This document shows, in pieces, positions 23,919 to 32,486 of a stretch of 64,000 nucleotides of DNA (its first letter is position 1; every line of letters starts with the position of its first letter). A program made the position numbers and the translations under genes. The DNA comes from DASRAU01 sp036005805 (lineage in GTDB: Bacteria; Acidobacteriota; Polarisedimenticolia; Gp22-AA2), in NCBI GenBank assembly GCA_036005805.1, contig DASYQE010000066.1, positions 19,146 through 83,145 on the forward strand, written 5' to 3'. The notes beneath the pieces are model-generated. The model was not told where the DNA came from, made no database searches, and saw only the letters and a program-made list of their open reading frames with translations.

Positions 23919-25405
23919 CGATCCTGCCCGCCCGGGCTCGCGCGCTGCTCCTTGGGCCCGAGATCCTCCTGACGCTCGGCCGGACCGTCGGCTTCGCGGC
24001 GACCTTTTTCATCCCGGTGGTGCTGGTGCGGGTGTTCGACCGGGCCACGTTCGGAACCTACAAGCAGCTTTTCCTCGTCTTCACGACCTTGTACTTCATC
24101 GCGCAGGCCGGCCTGGCCGAGAGTCTCTTCTACTTCGTCCCGAAGACCGAGGGGCGCCGCGGGACGTACGTCGCGCACGCCGCCCTCGGCCTGACGACGA
24201 TGGGCCTCCTGTCGGGGGCGCTGCTGTGGGCGGGGGCGCCGGCGATCGGCGCCTGGCTGAACAACCCCGCCCTGGCCGCCTTCCTTCCCTGGATCGGCGC
24301 GTTCCTCTTTCTCATGCTCGTGTCGGCCGGCCTCGAGATCGTCCTGATCGCCCGCGGTCGCTTCGCCTGGGCCGCGGCGTCGTACGGGCTGTCCGACCTG
24401 CTGCGGGCCGCGGTGTTCATCGTCCCCGCGCTTCTCACCCGCCGCCTGGAATGGCTGCTGTACGGGGCGGTGGCGTTCGCGGCCGTGCGCGTGGTGGTGG
24501 CGCTCGGCTACTTCGCGAGGGAATTCCGGGGGGCGCTGCGTCCGGGTTCCGGCGCGCTCAAGGAACAGCTCTCCTATGCGCTGCCGTTCGGCGCGGCGGT
24601 CCTGATCGACACGATCCAGGGGAACCTGCACCAGTACGTGGTCTCGGCGCGCTTCGACGCGGCGACCTTCGCCCTGTACGCCGTCGGCTGCCTGCAGATC
24701 CCGTTCGTGGACTTCGTGGCGGGCCCGGCCGGCAACGTGATGATGGTCCGCATGAGCGAGGCGCGCGCCCGAGGCGACACGGACTCCCTGCGGCCGCTCT
24801 GGCACCGGACGACGCTGCGCCTCGCGCTGATCTTCTTCCCGCTGACGACGCTGCTCCTGGTGCTCGGACGCGACCTGATCGTCACCCTGTTCACTCCCGC
24901 GTACGCGGCGAGCGTGCCGATCTTCCTGGTGTGGTCCCTGTCGATCCTCTTCCCGGTGCTGCAGACCGACGGCGTCCTGCGGGTGTTCGCGAGGACCCGC
25001 TTCCTGCTGGTGGTGAACGTCCTCCGGCTGCTCCTCATCCTGGGGTCGATCTCCTGGTTCCTTTCGACCTTCGGGATGATGGGGGCCGTCCTGGTGACCC
25101 TGACCGGCATGCTCCTCGCCAAGGGGCTGATGCTGTTCGAGGTGAGCCGGCGCCTCAAGACCGGACTGCGGGATCTCCTCCCCTGGCGCGGCCTGGCCGA
25201 GACGGCCGGGCTGGCCATAGCCGCAGCCGCTCCTGCGTGGGTGGTCATGAAAGCGCTCGAGGATCATCCGCTGGCGGGGATCTTGGCCGCCGGGACGACC
25301 TACGCGGCGATCTACCTGGCGGCGCTCGCCGGGCTGAGGCGACGGCAGGGCGCCGGCGGAGGCGCTGCGATCGTGCTCCGGCCGCAGCGCGCCGAGGCGG
25401 GGTAA
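23915..25405 (+). CDS. Wzx-like flippase (polysaccharide biosynthesis protein)
   Basis: 496 aa with 12-14 hydrophobic segments. Features shared with MATE/MVF-superfamily flippases include the first-helix region ILLTLGRTVGFAATFFIP, the VFDRATFGTYKQ loop, and PFGAAVLIDTIQGNLHQYVV in the second half. It would flip lipid-linked repeat units across the inner membrane to the polymerase. ATGA overlap with the deacetylase couples the two. No unusual insertion or truncation is seen. Confidence 0.9.
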   Translation: MTILPARARALLLGPEILLTLGRTVGFAATFFIPVVLVRVFDRATFGTYKQLFLVFTTLYFIAQAGLAESLFYFVPKTEGRRGTYVAHAALGLTTMGLLSGALLWAGAPAIGAWLNNPALAAFLPWIGAFLFLMLVSAGLEIVLIARGRFAWAAASYGLSDLLRAAVFIVPALLTRRLEWLLYGAVAFAAVRVVVALGYFAREFRGALRPGSGALKEQLSYALPFGAAVLIDTIQGNLHQYVVSARFDAATFALYAVGCLQIPFVDFVAGPAGNVMMVRMSEARARGDTDSLRPLWHRTTLRLALIFFPLTTLLLVLGRDLIVTLFTPAYAASVPIFLVWSLSILFPVLQTDGVLRVFARTRFLLVVNVLRLLLILGSISWFLSTFGMMGAVLVTLTGMLLAKGLMLFEVSRRLKTGLRDLLPWRGLAETAGLAIAAAAPAWVVMKALEDHPLAGILAAGTTYAAIYLAALAGLRRRQGAGGGAAIVLRPQRAEAG

Positions 25406-25413
25406 TCCCGGCC

Positions 25414-27306
25414 ATGTGCGGCATCGCCGGCATCGTCGATCTCGGGGGCGGACCCGTCCTTCCGGGAGAGCTCCGACGCATGTGCGACGTCATGCGCCAC
25501 CGCGGGCCGGACGACGAGGGGATCTACCTGGGCGCCGGGGCCGGGCTGGGGATGCGGCGGCTGAGCATCATCGATCTCGACACCGGCCGGCAGCCGATTC
25601 ACAACGAGGACAAAACCGTCTGGGTGGTGCTGAACGGCGAGATCTACAACTTCCGCGATCTCCGGAAGCACCTGACGCGCCGGGGACATGCGTTTTCCAC
25701 GCAGACCGACACGGAGACCATCGTGCACCTCTACGAAGAGTACGGCGATCGCTGCGTGGACCATCTGCGCGGCATGTTCGCCTTCGCCCTGTGGGACGAG
25801 AAGAGCCGGCGGCTGCTCCTGGCGCGCGACCGTCTCGGGGTGAAGCCGCTGTACTACGCGGAGATCGGTGGACGACTCGTGTTCGCCTCGGAGCTCAAGG
25901 CCCTGCTGGAGCTTCCGGACGTCGAGCCGGAGATCGACTGGCCGGCCGCGTCGCACCTGTTCACGTTCCTCACCACCCCCGTGTCCGGGAGCATCGTCCG
26001 GGGGGTCCGCAAGCTCCCGGCCGCGCACCTCCTGGTGGCCGCGGCCGGTCGCCGCACCCGGGTCCACCCCTACTGGGACGTGCAGTTCTACCCGGACCGC
26101 GGCCGCAGCGCCGGCGACCTGATCGAGGAGCTGCGGACGCTCCTGGACGAGTCGGTGCGTCTGCGGCTGGTCAGCGACGTGCCGGTGGGGGCTTTTCTCA
26201 GCGGCGGCCTCGACTCGAGCGCGGTCGTGGCCACCATGGCGCCCCACGTGCAGGGCCCCCTCAAGACGTTCACGATCGGTTTCGCGGACCAGGCGTACGA
26301 CGAGAGCGCGCACGCCCGGCGTGTCGCCCGGCAGTTCGGGACGGACCATCACGAGCTCATCCTCGAGCCCGACGTCACGGACCAGATCGAGGACATCGCC
26401 TGGCACCTCGACGAGCCGTTCGGCGACAGCTCGGCCATTCCCACCTACATGGTGTCGAAGCTCGCGGCAGAGCACGTCAAGGTGGTTCTCTCCGGCGACG
26501 GCGGGGACGAGATCTTCGCCGGGTACGAGCGCTATGTCGTCGAGGCGCGCCGGCGGGCCTTCCGGCTGCCGCGCCTCGCGCGCCGGATCGCGGGCCGCGC
26601 GGCCGGGCGGCTTCGGCCGGGCGCGAAAGGGCGCAACTTCCTCCACAACCTGGGGCTCGACGGCGCGCACCGCTACCTGGACGAATCGACGCTCTTCCGC
26701 CGGGACGACCTGGAGCGGCTGTTCCCGCCCGAGGTCCTGGACCGCATGGGGCCGCACAATCCCTCGCGCGCCGAGCACGGCTACCTCGAGCACTCGGGCG
26801 GCCACTGGCTGTCGGCGGCGCGCTATCTCGACCTCAAGTCGTCCCTGCCGCTGGACATCCTCACCAAGGTGGACCGGATGAGCATGGCGCATTCGCTGGA
26901 GGCGCGCGAGCCGCTCCTCGATCACCGGCTGGTCGAGTTCGCGGCGGCGATCCCGCCCGGAATGCTGCTGCGCGACGGCACGACGAAGTGGATCTTCAAG
27001 GAGGCGATGCGCGGCATCCTGCCCGACGACATCATCGACCGGCGCAAGCAGGGCTTCGCCATCCCGCTCGGCCGCTGGTTCCGGGGGAAGCTCGGCGGGT
27101 TCGTCCACGATCTCCTGCTGACGAAACGCAGTCGCGAGCGGGGCTTCTTCAACCCGGCCGCCGTCGAGGATCTGGTGCGCAGCCACGAAGCGGGGCGTTC
27201 GCTCGACCTGCAGATCTGGACGCTCCTGTCCTTCGAGCTGTGGTGCCGTGCCTTCATCGACGCCCGCCCCGCGCGGCAAAGGGAGGTCGCATGCGTGTCG
27301 CTCTGA
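25414..27306 (+). CDS. asnB: AsnB-type glutamine-dependent amidotransferase 1
   Basis: 630 aa. Cys2 of MCGIAG is the glutaminase nucleophile, with MRHRGPDDEG and LNGEIYNFRDL completing the class II domain (about 1-200). The synthetase domain has the ATP-pyrophosphatase motif SGGLDSS at 263-269 and SGDGGDEIFAGY. Homologues in EPS loci (for example exosortase-associated amidotransferases) are thought to amidate uronic acids rather than aspartate. It overlaps the following glycosyltransferase gene by 16 bases. A second, clearly separate copy occurs 5 kb further on, so the two may modify different sugars. Confidence 0.92.
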   Translation: MCGIAGIVDLGGGPVLPGELRRMCDVMRHRGPDDEGIYLGAGAGLGMRRLSIIDLDTGRQPIHNEDKTVWVVLNGEIYNFRDLRKHLTRRGHAFSTQTDTETIVHLYEEYGDRCVDHLRGMFAFALWDEKSRRLLLARDRLGVKPLYYAEIGGRLVFASELKALLELPDVEPEIDWPAASHLFTFLTTPVSGSIVRGVRKLPAAHLLVAAAGRRTRVHPYWDVQFYPDRGRSAGDLIEELRTLLDESVRLRLVSDVPVGAFLSGGLDSSAVVATMAPHVQGPLKTFTIGFADQAYDESAHARRVARQFGTDHHELILEPDVTDQIEDIAWHLDEPFGDSSAIPTYMVSKLAAEHVKVVLSGDGGDEIFAGYERYVVEARRRAFRLPRLARRIAGRAAGRLRPGAKGRNFLHNLGLDGAHRYLDESTLFRRDDLERLFPPEVLDRMGPHNPSRAEHGYLEHSGGHWLSAARYLDLKSSLPLDILTKVDRMSMAHSLEAREPLLDHRLVEFAAAIPPGMLLRDGTTKWIFKEAMRGILPDDIIDRRKQGFAIPLGRWFRGKLGGFVHDLLLTKRSRERGFFNPAAVEDLVRSHEAGRSLDLQIWTLLSFELWCRAFIDARPARQREVACVSL

Positions 27307-28349
27307 TCGCGCCAGGACCCGGATCCGTGGGAGGGCAGGAGGTGCAGGCGGCGGCGATTCAGAATCACCTGCAGGCGGAGGGGCACCAGGTGACGCGGAT
27401 CCCCATCGATCCGCCGTTCCCCTCCTCGCTGTCATGGCTGCGCCGCTGGCCCTACGCCCGCACCCTCCTCAACCAGGCCCTCTACGTGCCCTCGCTGCGA
27501 CGCTTGCGTGAGGTCGACGTGGCGCACGCCTTCTCGGCCTCGTTCTGGTCGTTCCTCCTCGCGCCGACGCCGGCCATCGCCGTCGCGCGTCATTACGGGA
27601 AGCGGGTCGTTCTGCACTACCACAGTGGCGAGGCCGAGACGCACCTGGCGCGCTGGGGCCTGCTGGTGCATCCCTTCCTGCGGCGGGTGGATGAGATCGT
27701 CGTGCCGTCCGAATACCTTCGCGATGTGTTCGCGCGTCACGGCCACCGGGCGCGCGTCATCCGCAACATCGTGGACACCGGACGCTTCCGTTTCCGCGAT
27801 CGGCCGCCTCTGCAGCCGCGCTTCCTCTCCGCCCGCAATCTCGAGCCGCACTACCGCGTGGACGTGACGATCCGGGCGTTCTCGCAACTGAAGAAGCGCT
27901 ACCCGGAGGCCACCCTGACCGTCGCCGGGTCGGGCAGCGAGGAGCAACGCCTCCGCGGCCTGGCCCGGGGCCTCGGCGCCGGCGACGTGCGCTTCCTCGG
28001 AGCGATCGACCCGGGCCGGATGCCGGCGCTGTACGAAGAGGCCGACATCCTCCTGAACGCGTCGGCCGTGGACAACCAGCCGGTGTCGGTCCTGGAGGCC
28101 TTCGCGGCCGGGCTCCCGGTCGTGTCCACGGCCACCGGCGACCTGGGGAACATCATCCGCCACCGCACCACCGGCCTGCTCGTGCCGGTCGCGGATCCGG
28201 AGGCGATGGCCAGCGCCGCGTCCTACTTCCTCGGGAACCCGAACCGCGCCCACTCCATCGCCCGGAGCGCCCGGCAGGAAGCGGAGAAGTACAGCTGGGA
28301 GCACGTGCGGAAATCCTGGCTCGCGGTCTACACGGGGCGGCCGGCATGA
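27291..28349 (+). CDS. GT4-family glycosyltransferase
   Basis: 352 aa; the ATG is preceded by GGGAGGTCGC and lies inside the amidotransferase gene's 3' end. The N-terminus carries PGPGSVGGQEVQAAAI, the nucleotide-proximal Gly loop. The C-terminal domain has FLSARNLEPHYRVDVTIRAF and NASAVDNQPVSVLEAFAAGL with the donor-binding glutamate. This pattern matches EPS glycosyltransferases associated with heparinase/AsnB gene neighbourhoods. The donor and acceptor sugars cannot be predicted. The end overlaps the lyase gene by ATGA. Confidence 0.9.
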   Translation: MRVALIAPGPGSVGGQEVQAAAIQNHLQAEGHQVTRIPIDPPFPSSLSWLRRWPYARTLLNQALYVPSLRRLREVDVAHAFSASFWSFLLAPTPAIAVARHYGKRVVLHYHSGEAETHLARWGLLVHPFLRRVDEIVVPSEYLRDVFARHGHRARVIRNIVDTGRFRFRDRPPLQPRFLSARNLEPHYRVDVTIRAFSQLKKRYPEATLTVAGSGSEEQRLRGLARGLGAGDVRFLGAIDPGRMPALYEEADILLNASAVDNQPVSVLEAFAAGLPVVSTATGDLGNIIRHRTTGLLVPVADPEAMASAASYFLGNPNRAHSIARSARQEAEKYSWEHVRKSWLAVYTGRPA

Positions 28350-30568
28350 GGCTGGACCGCTTGCCGGGAATGGGACTCCACGAGCTGGCCAGTCGCGGCC
28401 GGCAGGAGGTCTCCAAGTGGCTGGAGCGTCTCGGTGTCACGGGGGATCCCGATGACGCCGCGCGGCGCGGCCGCCTCCTGGCGTGCACGGGCGCGATCCC
28501 CGCGAGGCACGCGGGAGACGAGCTCGAACAGGCGCTCGGCCGGTCGCTGCAGCGGTTCAACCTGGAGGCGCCCGGCCGGTTCTTCGACGGCGCGGCGAAC
28601 GCGGCCGAGGCGAGGCGGCTCCTCGATCGGTCCGCGCCGAGGACACTCTCGCAGCTGCTGGCGGCGGCAGAGCCGATCGGTCGCAGGCGCTTCGATCTGC
28701 TCGGCTATCGCGATCTCTTTTTCGGCGACCCGATCGACTGGCATCTCGACCCGGTCTCGGGTCGGAGGACGCGCTTCGCTCACTGGAGCCGTCTCGACCT
28801 GTTCGACTCGGAGTCGATGGGCGACCCCAAAGTCGTCTGGGAGCTGAACCGGCACCAATGGCTGGTGACGCTGGGGCAGGCCTATCGCCTGACGGGAGAC
28901 GAGGACTACGCCGTGACGTTCGCCTCGTCGGTCCGTGACTGGATGGGCGCCAATCCGGTCGGCTGGGGCATCAACTGGGCCAGCAGTCTGGAGGTCGCGC
29001 TGCGGCTGATCTCCTGGTGCTGGGCCCTGCACCTGTTCCGTGGCGCGCGCGCGCTCACGCCCGATCTGTTCGCGCAGATGCGGACCGGCATCAGCAGCCA
29101 CGCGACGCACATCGAACGCTACCTGTCCCGCTACACGTCACCCAACACCCACCTCACGGGAGAGGCTCTCGGCCTGTTCTACGCGGGCACCCAGTTCCCC
29201 GAGCTCTCCGGGGCGGAAGGCTGGACGAGCACCGGCGAGCGCATCCTGGTGGAGCAGGTCGCGCTCCAGGTGCTGGACGACGGCGTCTATTTCGAGCAGT
29301 CGACCTGCTACCAGCGGTACACGGTCGAGATCTACCTGCACTACCTCATCCTGGCGTCGCGCTGCGGTCGTCCCGTCCCGGAAGAGGTCGCGGCAAGGAT
29401 CCGCAAGGCGATCGACTTCCTGCTGGCTCTCGCCCTGCCCGGCGGGAGAGTTCCGAGCGTGGGAGACGGCGACGGAGGCTGCCTCCTGCCGCTGCACCGC
29501 CGGGAACCGGACGACATGCGGGCCACCTTCTCCACCGCGGCGGCGCTGTTCCGGCGGCCCGATTACGCCTGGGCGGCCGGCGACCTGGCCCCGGAGACGG
29601 AGTGGCTGCTCGGCACGTCGGGCGCGGAGGCCTTCCGCGCCCTCGCTCCCGCCCCGCCGGACGGCTCGTCCCATGGACTGTTCGGCACCGGCGGGTATGT
29701 CGTCATGCGCAGCGGCTGGGAGCCGCGCGACCATCAGATCATCTTCGACGTCGGGCCGCTGGGCCCCCCGGCCGCCGCGGGCCACGCGCATGCCGATCTG
29801 CTGAGCGTCCAGTGCGCCATGTTCGGGGAACCGTGCGTCGTGGACTCCGGCACGTTCCTCTATGCGACCGACCGCTCGTGGCGTGACGCGTTCCGCGGCA
29901 CGGCGGCCCACAGCACCGTGATGGTGGACGGCGCCGGACAGGCGGAGCCGGACGGCCCGTTCGCCTGGCGCGACACGCCCGGCGCCCGGCTGCGGCGTCA
30001 CGCCTCCGACGACTCCCTCGGCTACGCCGATGCCGAGCACGGCGCGTACTGCCGTCTCCCCGATCCGGTCGTGCACCGGCGGCGGGTGCTGTTCCTGAAG
30101 CCGCGCCTGCTGATCATCGTGGACGATCTCGAGGGGAACGCCGATCACCGCATCGACGCCCGGTTCCAGTTCGCCCCCTTGCGGGTGGAACAGAAGGACG
30201 GCTGGGTGCACGCCCTCGGACCCCTGGGGCGGGGGCTCATGATGCGCTCCTTCGCGAACGTCGACCTGGCGACCCGCATCGTCACGGGCAGCGAGGCCCC
30301 GCCGCAGGGCTGGGTGTCGCCGCATTACGGACAGCGCCGGCCGGCCCCGGTGATGATCGTCACCGCCGAGACGCGCCTGCCCCTCCGCCTCATCACGCTG
30401 CTGCTCCCGGCGGCCGGCGAGCCCGGCGCGACTCCCGAAGTGTCGCTCCTCGACGCGGACGCGCGACGGCCGTCCGGGCTCGTCCTCGACCGGGGCCGGG
30501 ACACGCTGCGGTTCGAGGACGACGCGGTCGTCGTCAATGGCCGGAGATTTCCGGAGCCGGCCGCCTGA
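28346..30568 (+). CDS. Heparinase II/III-like alginate/uronan lyase
   Basis: 740 aa. The N-terminal alpha-toroid includes PKVVWELNRHQW and FEQSTCYQRYTVEIYLHYL. The C-terminal beta-sandwich begins around 440 with GHAHADLLSVQCAMFGEP and PCVVDSGTFLY, keeping the Asn/His/Tyr candidates and the His-rich GHAHAD motif typical of the family. These lyases cleave uronic-acid linkages by beta-elimination, and EPS-locus versions probably trim polymer chains. No clear signal peptide is seen at the N-terminus (MRLDRLPGMGL), which is odd for an enzyme on an exported polymer. It is joined to both neighbours by start/stop overlaps. Confidence 0.88.
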   Translation: MRLDRLPGMGLHELASRGRQEVSKWLERLGVTGDPDDAARRGRLLACTGAIPARHAGDELEQALGRSLQRFNLEAPGRFFDGAANAAEARRLLDRSAPRTLSQLLAAAEPIGRRRFDLLGYRDLFFGDPIDWHLDPVSGRRTRFAHWSRLDLFDSESMGDPKVVWELNRHQWLVTLGQAYRLTGDEDYAVTFASSVRDWMGANPVGWGINWASSLEVALRLISWCWALHLFRGARALTPDLFAQMRTGISSHATHIERYLSRYTSPNTHLTGEALGLFYAGTQFPELSGAEGWTSTGERILVEQVALQVLDDGVYFEQSTCYQRYTVEIYLHYLILASRCGRPVPEEVAARIRKAIDFLLALALPGGRVPSVGDGDGGCLLPLHRREPDDMRATFSTAAALFRRPDYAWAAGDLAPETEWLLGTSGAEAFRALAPAPPDGSSHGLFGTGGYVVMRSGWEPRDHQIIFDVGPLGPPAAAGHAHADLLSVQCAMFGEPCVVDSGTFLYATDRSWRDAFRGTAAHSTVMVDGAGQAEPDGPFAWRDTPGARLRRHASDDSLGYADAEHGAYCRLPDPVVHRRRVLFLKPRLLIIVDDLEGNADHRIDARFQFAPLRVEQKDGWVHALGPLGRGLMMRSFANVDLATRIVTGSEAPPQGWVSPHYGQRRPAPVMIVTAETRLPLRLITLLLPAAGEPGATPEVSLLDADARRPSGLVLDRGRDTLRFEDDAVVVNGRRFPEPAA

Positions 30569-31116
30569 TGGACCAGCGGCGCTCCCGGCGACCTCGTCAC
30601 GCGCTTCCGGCGGTCCTGATCCCCCTGGTGGCTCTCGGTCTCGGTCTGCTGACCGCCTGCCAGGGAGGACCCGACCTCATCATTCCTGAAGCTGCAGGGA
30701 CCGCAGGCTGCACGGTGACTCAGGCCGATCTCCAGGGGACCTGGGTCATCACTCACGTCGCCGCGACGCTGTTCTGTCCGGCGGGCGTCCCCTTCGCGAC
30801 GACCACGAGGGCCAACCGTTTCGGCCCGGTGAGCGTCGTCAGGGATGAGGCGTTGCCGGGATTCAGGATCACCGCCACCGGGCTCACGGCGACGGTCGTG
30901 GACGTCACCTGCGACGTCGCCTGGACGTATCTGGATCGCGACACCAACGCGCGGTACGAGTGCTTCACCACGTTTCAGCCCGGTTCGGCCGGCGGGACGA
31001 TGGAGATCGGACACTCCGATCGGGTCACGCGGCTCAACAACAACGGCACCACGGCAGCCTCCTGCTCCATTCCTCTCCCATACCTCGACACCTCCATCGT
31101 GGTCGAGGGTCCCTGA
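30568..31116 (+). CDS. Small lipoprotein of unknown function
   Basis: 182 aa; the ATG overlaps the TGA of the lyase gene (TGATG). A basic N-terminus (DQRRSRRPRH) and hydrophobic run end in LLTAC, a lipobox. The mature protein has five more cysteines, suggesting disulphides in the periplasm, and is rich in Thr/Val strands such as LQGTWVITHVAATLFC and ITATGLTATVVDVTC. No recognised domain is seen. It is separated from the cytochrome gene by 9 bases, so the two probably act together or are simply co-expressed. Confidence 0.7.
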   Translation: MDQRRSRRPRHALPAVLIPLVALGLGLLTACQGGPDLIIPEAAGTAGCTVTQADLQGTWVITHVAATLFCPAGVPFATTTRANRFGPVSVVRDEALPGFRITATGLTATVVDVTCDVAWTYLDRDTNARYECFTTFQPGSAGGTMEIGHSDRVTRLNNNGTTAASCSIPLPYLDTSIVVEGP

Positions 31117-31125
31117 AAGGAGACC

Positions 31126-32478
31126 ATGACACACGCACCGAAATCGCTCCTGGCGCTCGTCGCCCTCGGTCTCCTCGGGCTGCTTTTCGGGCTCCGGGGG
31201 ATCCCATCGACCCAGGCGGGGACGGCGGAAGAGGGAGGCAAGGTGAGCGCATCGGATCGAGAGGTCGCAAATCATGCGCGCGCGATGATCGAAGAAGGCC
31301 GGCAGACGTTCCGCTTCGACACCTTCGGAGACGAGCACTTCTGGGGCGATGCCCTCGGGATTCACCGGGCGATCGCCGGCGCCACCCTGGGAGGCGTCGG
31401 TCCGGGTCTGGGAGCCAGGGCCGCGCTCGGCGCCGGCCTCAAGGTCGATGTCGATGCCCTTCCCAGGCCCCTGCTCGATCAGCTCAAGGGCGGCAACGTG
31501 GACCTCGGCAGCCCGAAGACCACCGTCGCCCTGTTGAAGCTGCATGCGGTCGTCGGCCTCACCGGATTCTTCGACACCCGCGGGACCCTCACGTCGATTG
31601 GCATGCAGTGCGCCCTGTGCCACTCCACGGTCGACGACTCTTTCGCCCCGGGGATCGGCCACCGGCTCGACGGCTGGGCGAACCGCGACCTCAACGTCGG
31701 CGCGATCGTGGGATTGTCACCCGACTTGACGCCGGTCGTCATGCTGCTGGGGGTCCCCGAAGAGACGGTGCGTGCCGTCCTGGCCTCCTGGGGACCCGGG
31801 AAGTTCGACGCCGCGCTGTTCCTGGACGGCAAGGCCTTCCGCCCCGACGGCGCCACCGGCGCCACGCTCCTGCCGCCGGCGTTCGGCCTCGCCGGCGTGA
31901 ACCTGCACACCTGGACCGGCTGGGGGTCGGTGACCCACTGGAACGCCTTCGTCGCCAACCTCGAGATGCACGGGCAGGGGATCTTCTTCGACCCGAGGCT
32001 GGATGACGCGGCGCAGTTCCCGATCGCGGCGGCGAATGGCTTCGGGCACGTGAAGAGCGACTCCGATCGGATCACGCCGAGGCTCGCCGCCCTGCACTTC
32101 TACCAGCTCGCCCTCGAGGCCCCGCGCCCGCCCAGGGGCTCGTTCGACGCCGCGGCCGCGGCACGCGGGGAAGCGATCTTCAACGGCAGTGCGCGGTGCG
32201 CCTCGTGCCATGTCCCGCCGATCTTCACCGAGCCGGGCTGGAATCTGCACGCGGCCTCCGAGATCGGCATCGACGACTTCCAGGCGAGCCGCTCTCCCGA
32301 CCGGCGCTATCGCACCACTCCTCTCAAAGGGTTGTGGACGCACCGGAAGGGCGGCTTCTATCACGACGGACGGTTCGCGACCCTGAACCTCGTCGTCGAT
32401 CACTACGACACCTTCTTCGCGCTGGGTCTCGGCGCACAGGAGAAGAGCGACCTTGTCGAGTACCTCGACTCGCTCTAG
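31126..32478 (+). CDS. Exported di-haem cytochrome c protein
   Basis: 450 aa with a signal peptide (about 1-31) and AAAGGAGACC before the ATG. Two haem c sites are present: CALCH at 162-166 and CASCH at 358-362. The second is in the C-terminal cytochrome-c-peroxidase-like module (ARGEAIFNGSARCASC, then RTTPLKGLWTHRKGGFYHDG, whose layout matches MauG/CcpA-type domains). The first site is in a less familiar N-terminal module. The role is periplasmic electron transfer or peroxide chemistry. Its place between EPS enzymes is unexpected. Downstream is the second amidotransferase, 8 bases away. Confidence 0.88.
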   Translation: MTHAPKSLLALVALGLLGLLFGLRGIPSTQAGTAEEGGKVSASDREVANHARAMIEEGRQTFRFDTFGDEHFWGDALGIHRAIAGATLGGVGPGLGARAALGAGLKVDVDALPRPLLDQLKGGNVDLGSPKTTVALLKLHAVVGLTGFFDTRGTLTSIGMQCALCHSTVDDSFAPGIGHRLDGWANRDLNVGAIVGLSPDLTPVVMLLGVPEETVRAVLASWGPGKFDAALFLDGKAFRPDGATGATLLPPAFGLAGVNLHTWTGWGSVTHWNAFVANLEMHGQGIFFDPRLDDAAQFPIAAANGFGHVKSDSDRITPRLAALHFYQLALEAPRPPRGSFDAAAAARGEAIFNGSARCASCHVPPIFTEPGWNLHAASEIGIDDFQASRSPDRRYRTTPLKGLWTHRKGGFYHDGRFATLNLVVDHYDTFFALGLGAQEKSDLVEYLDSL

Positions 32479-32486
32479 ACCCTTCC

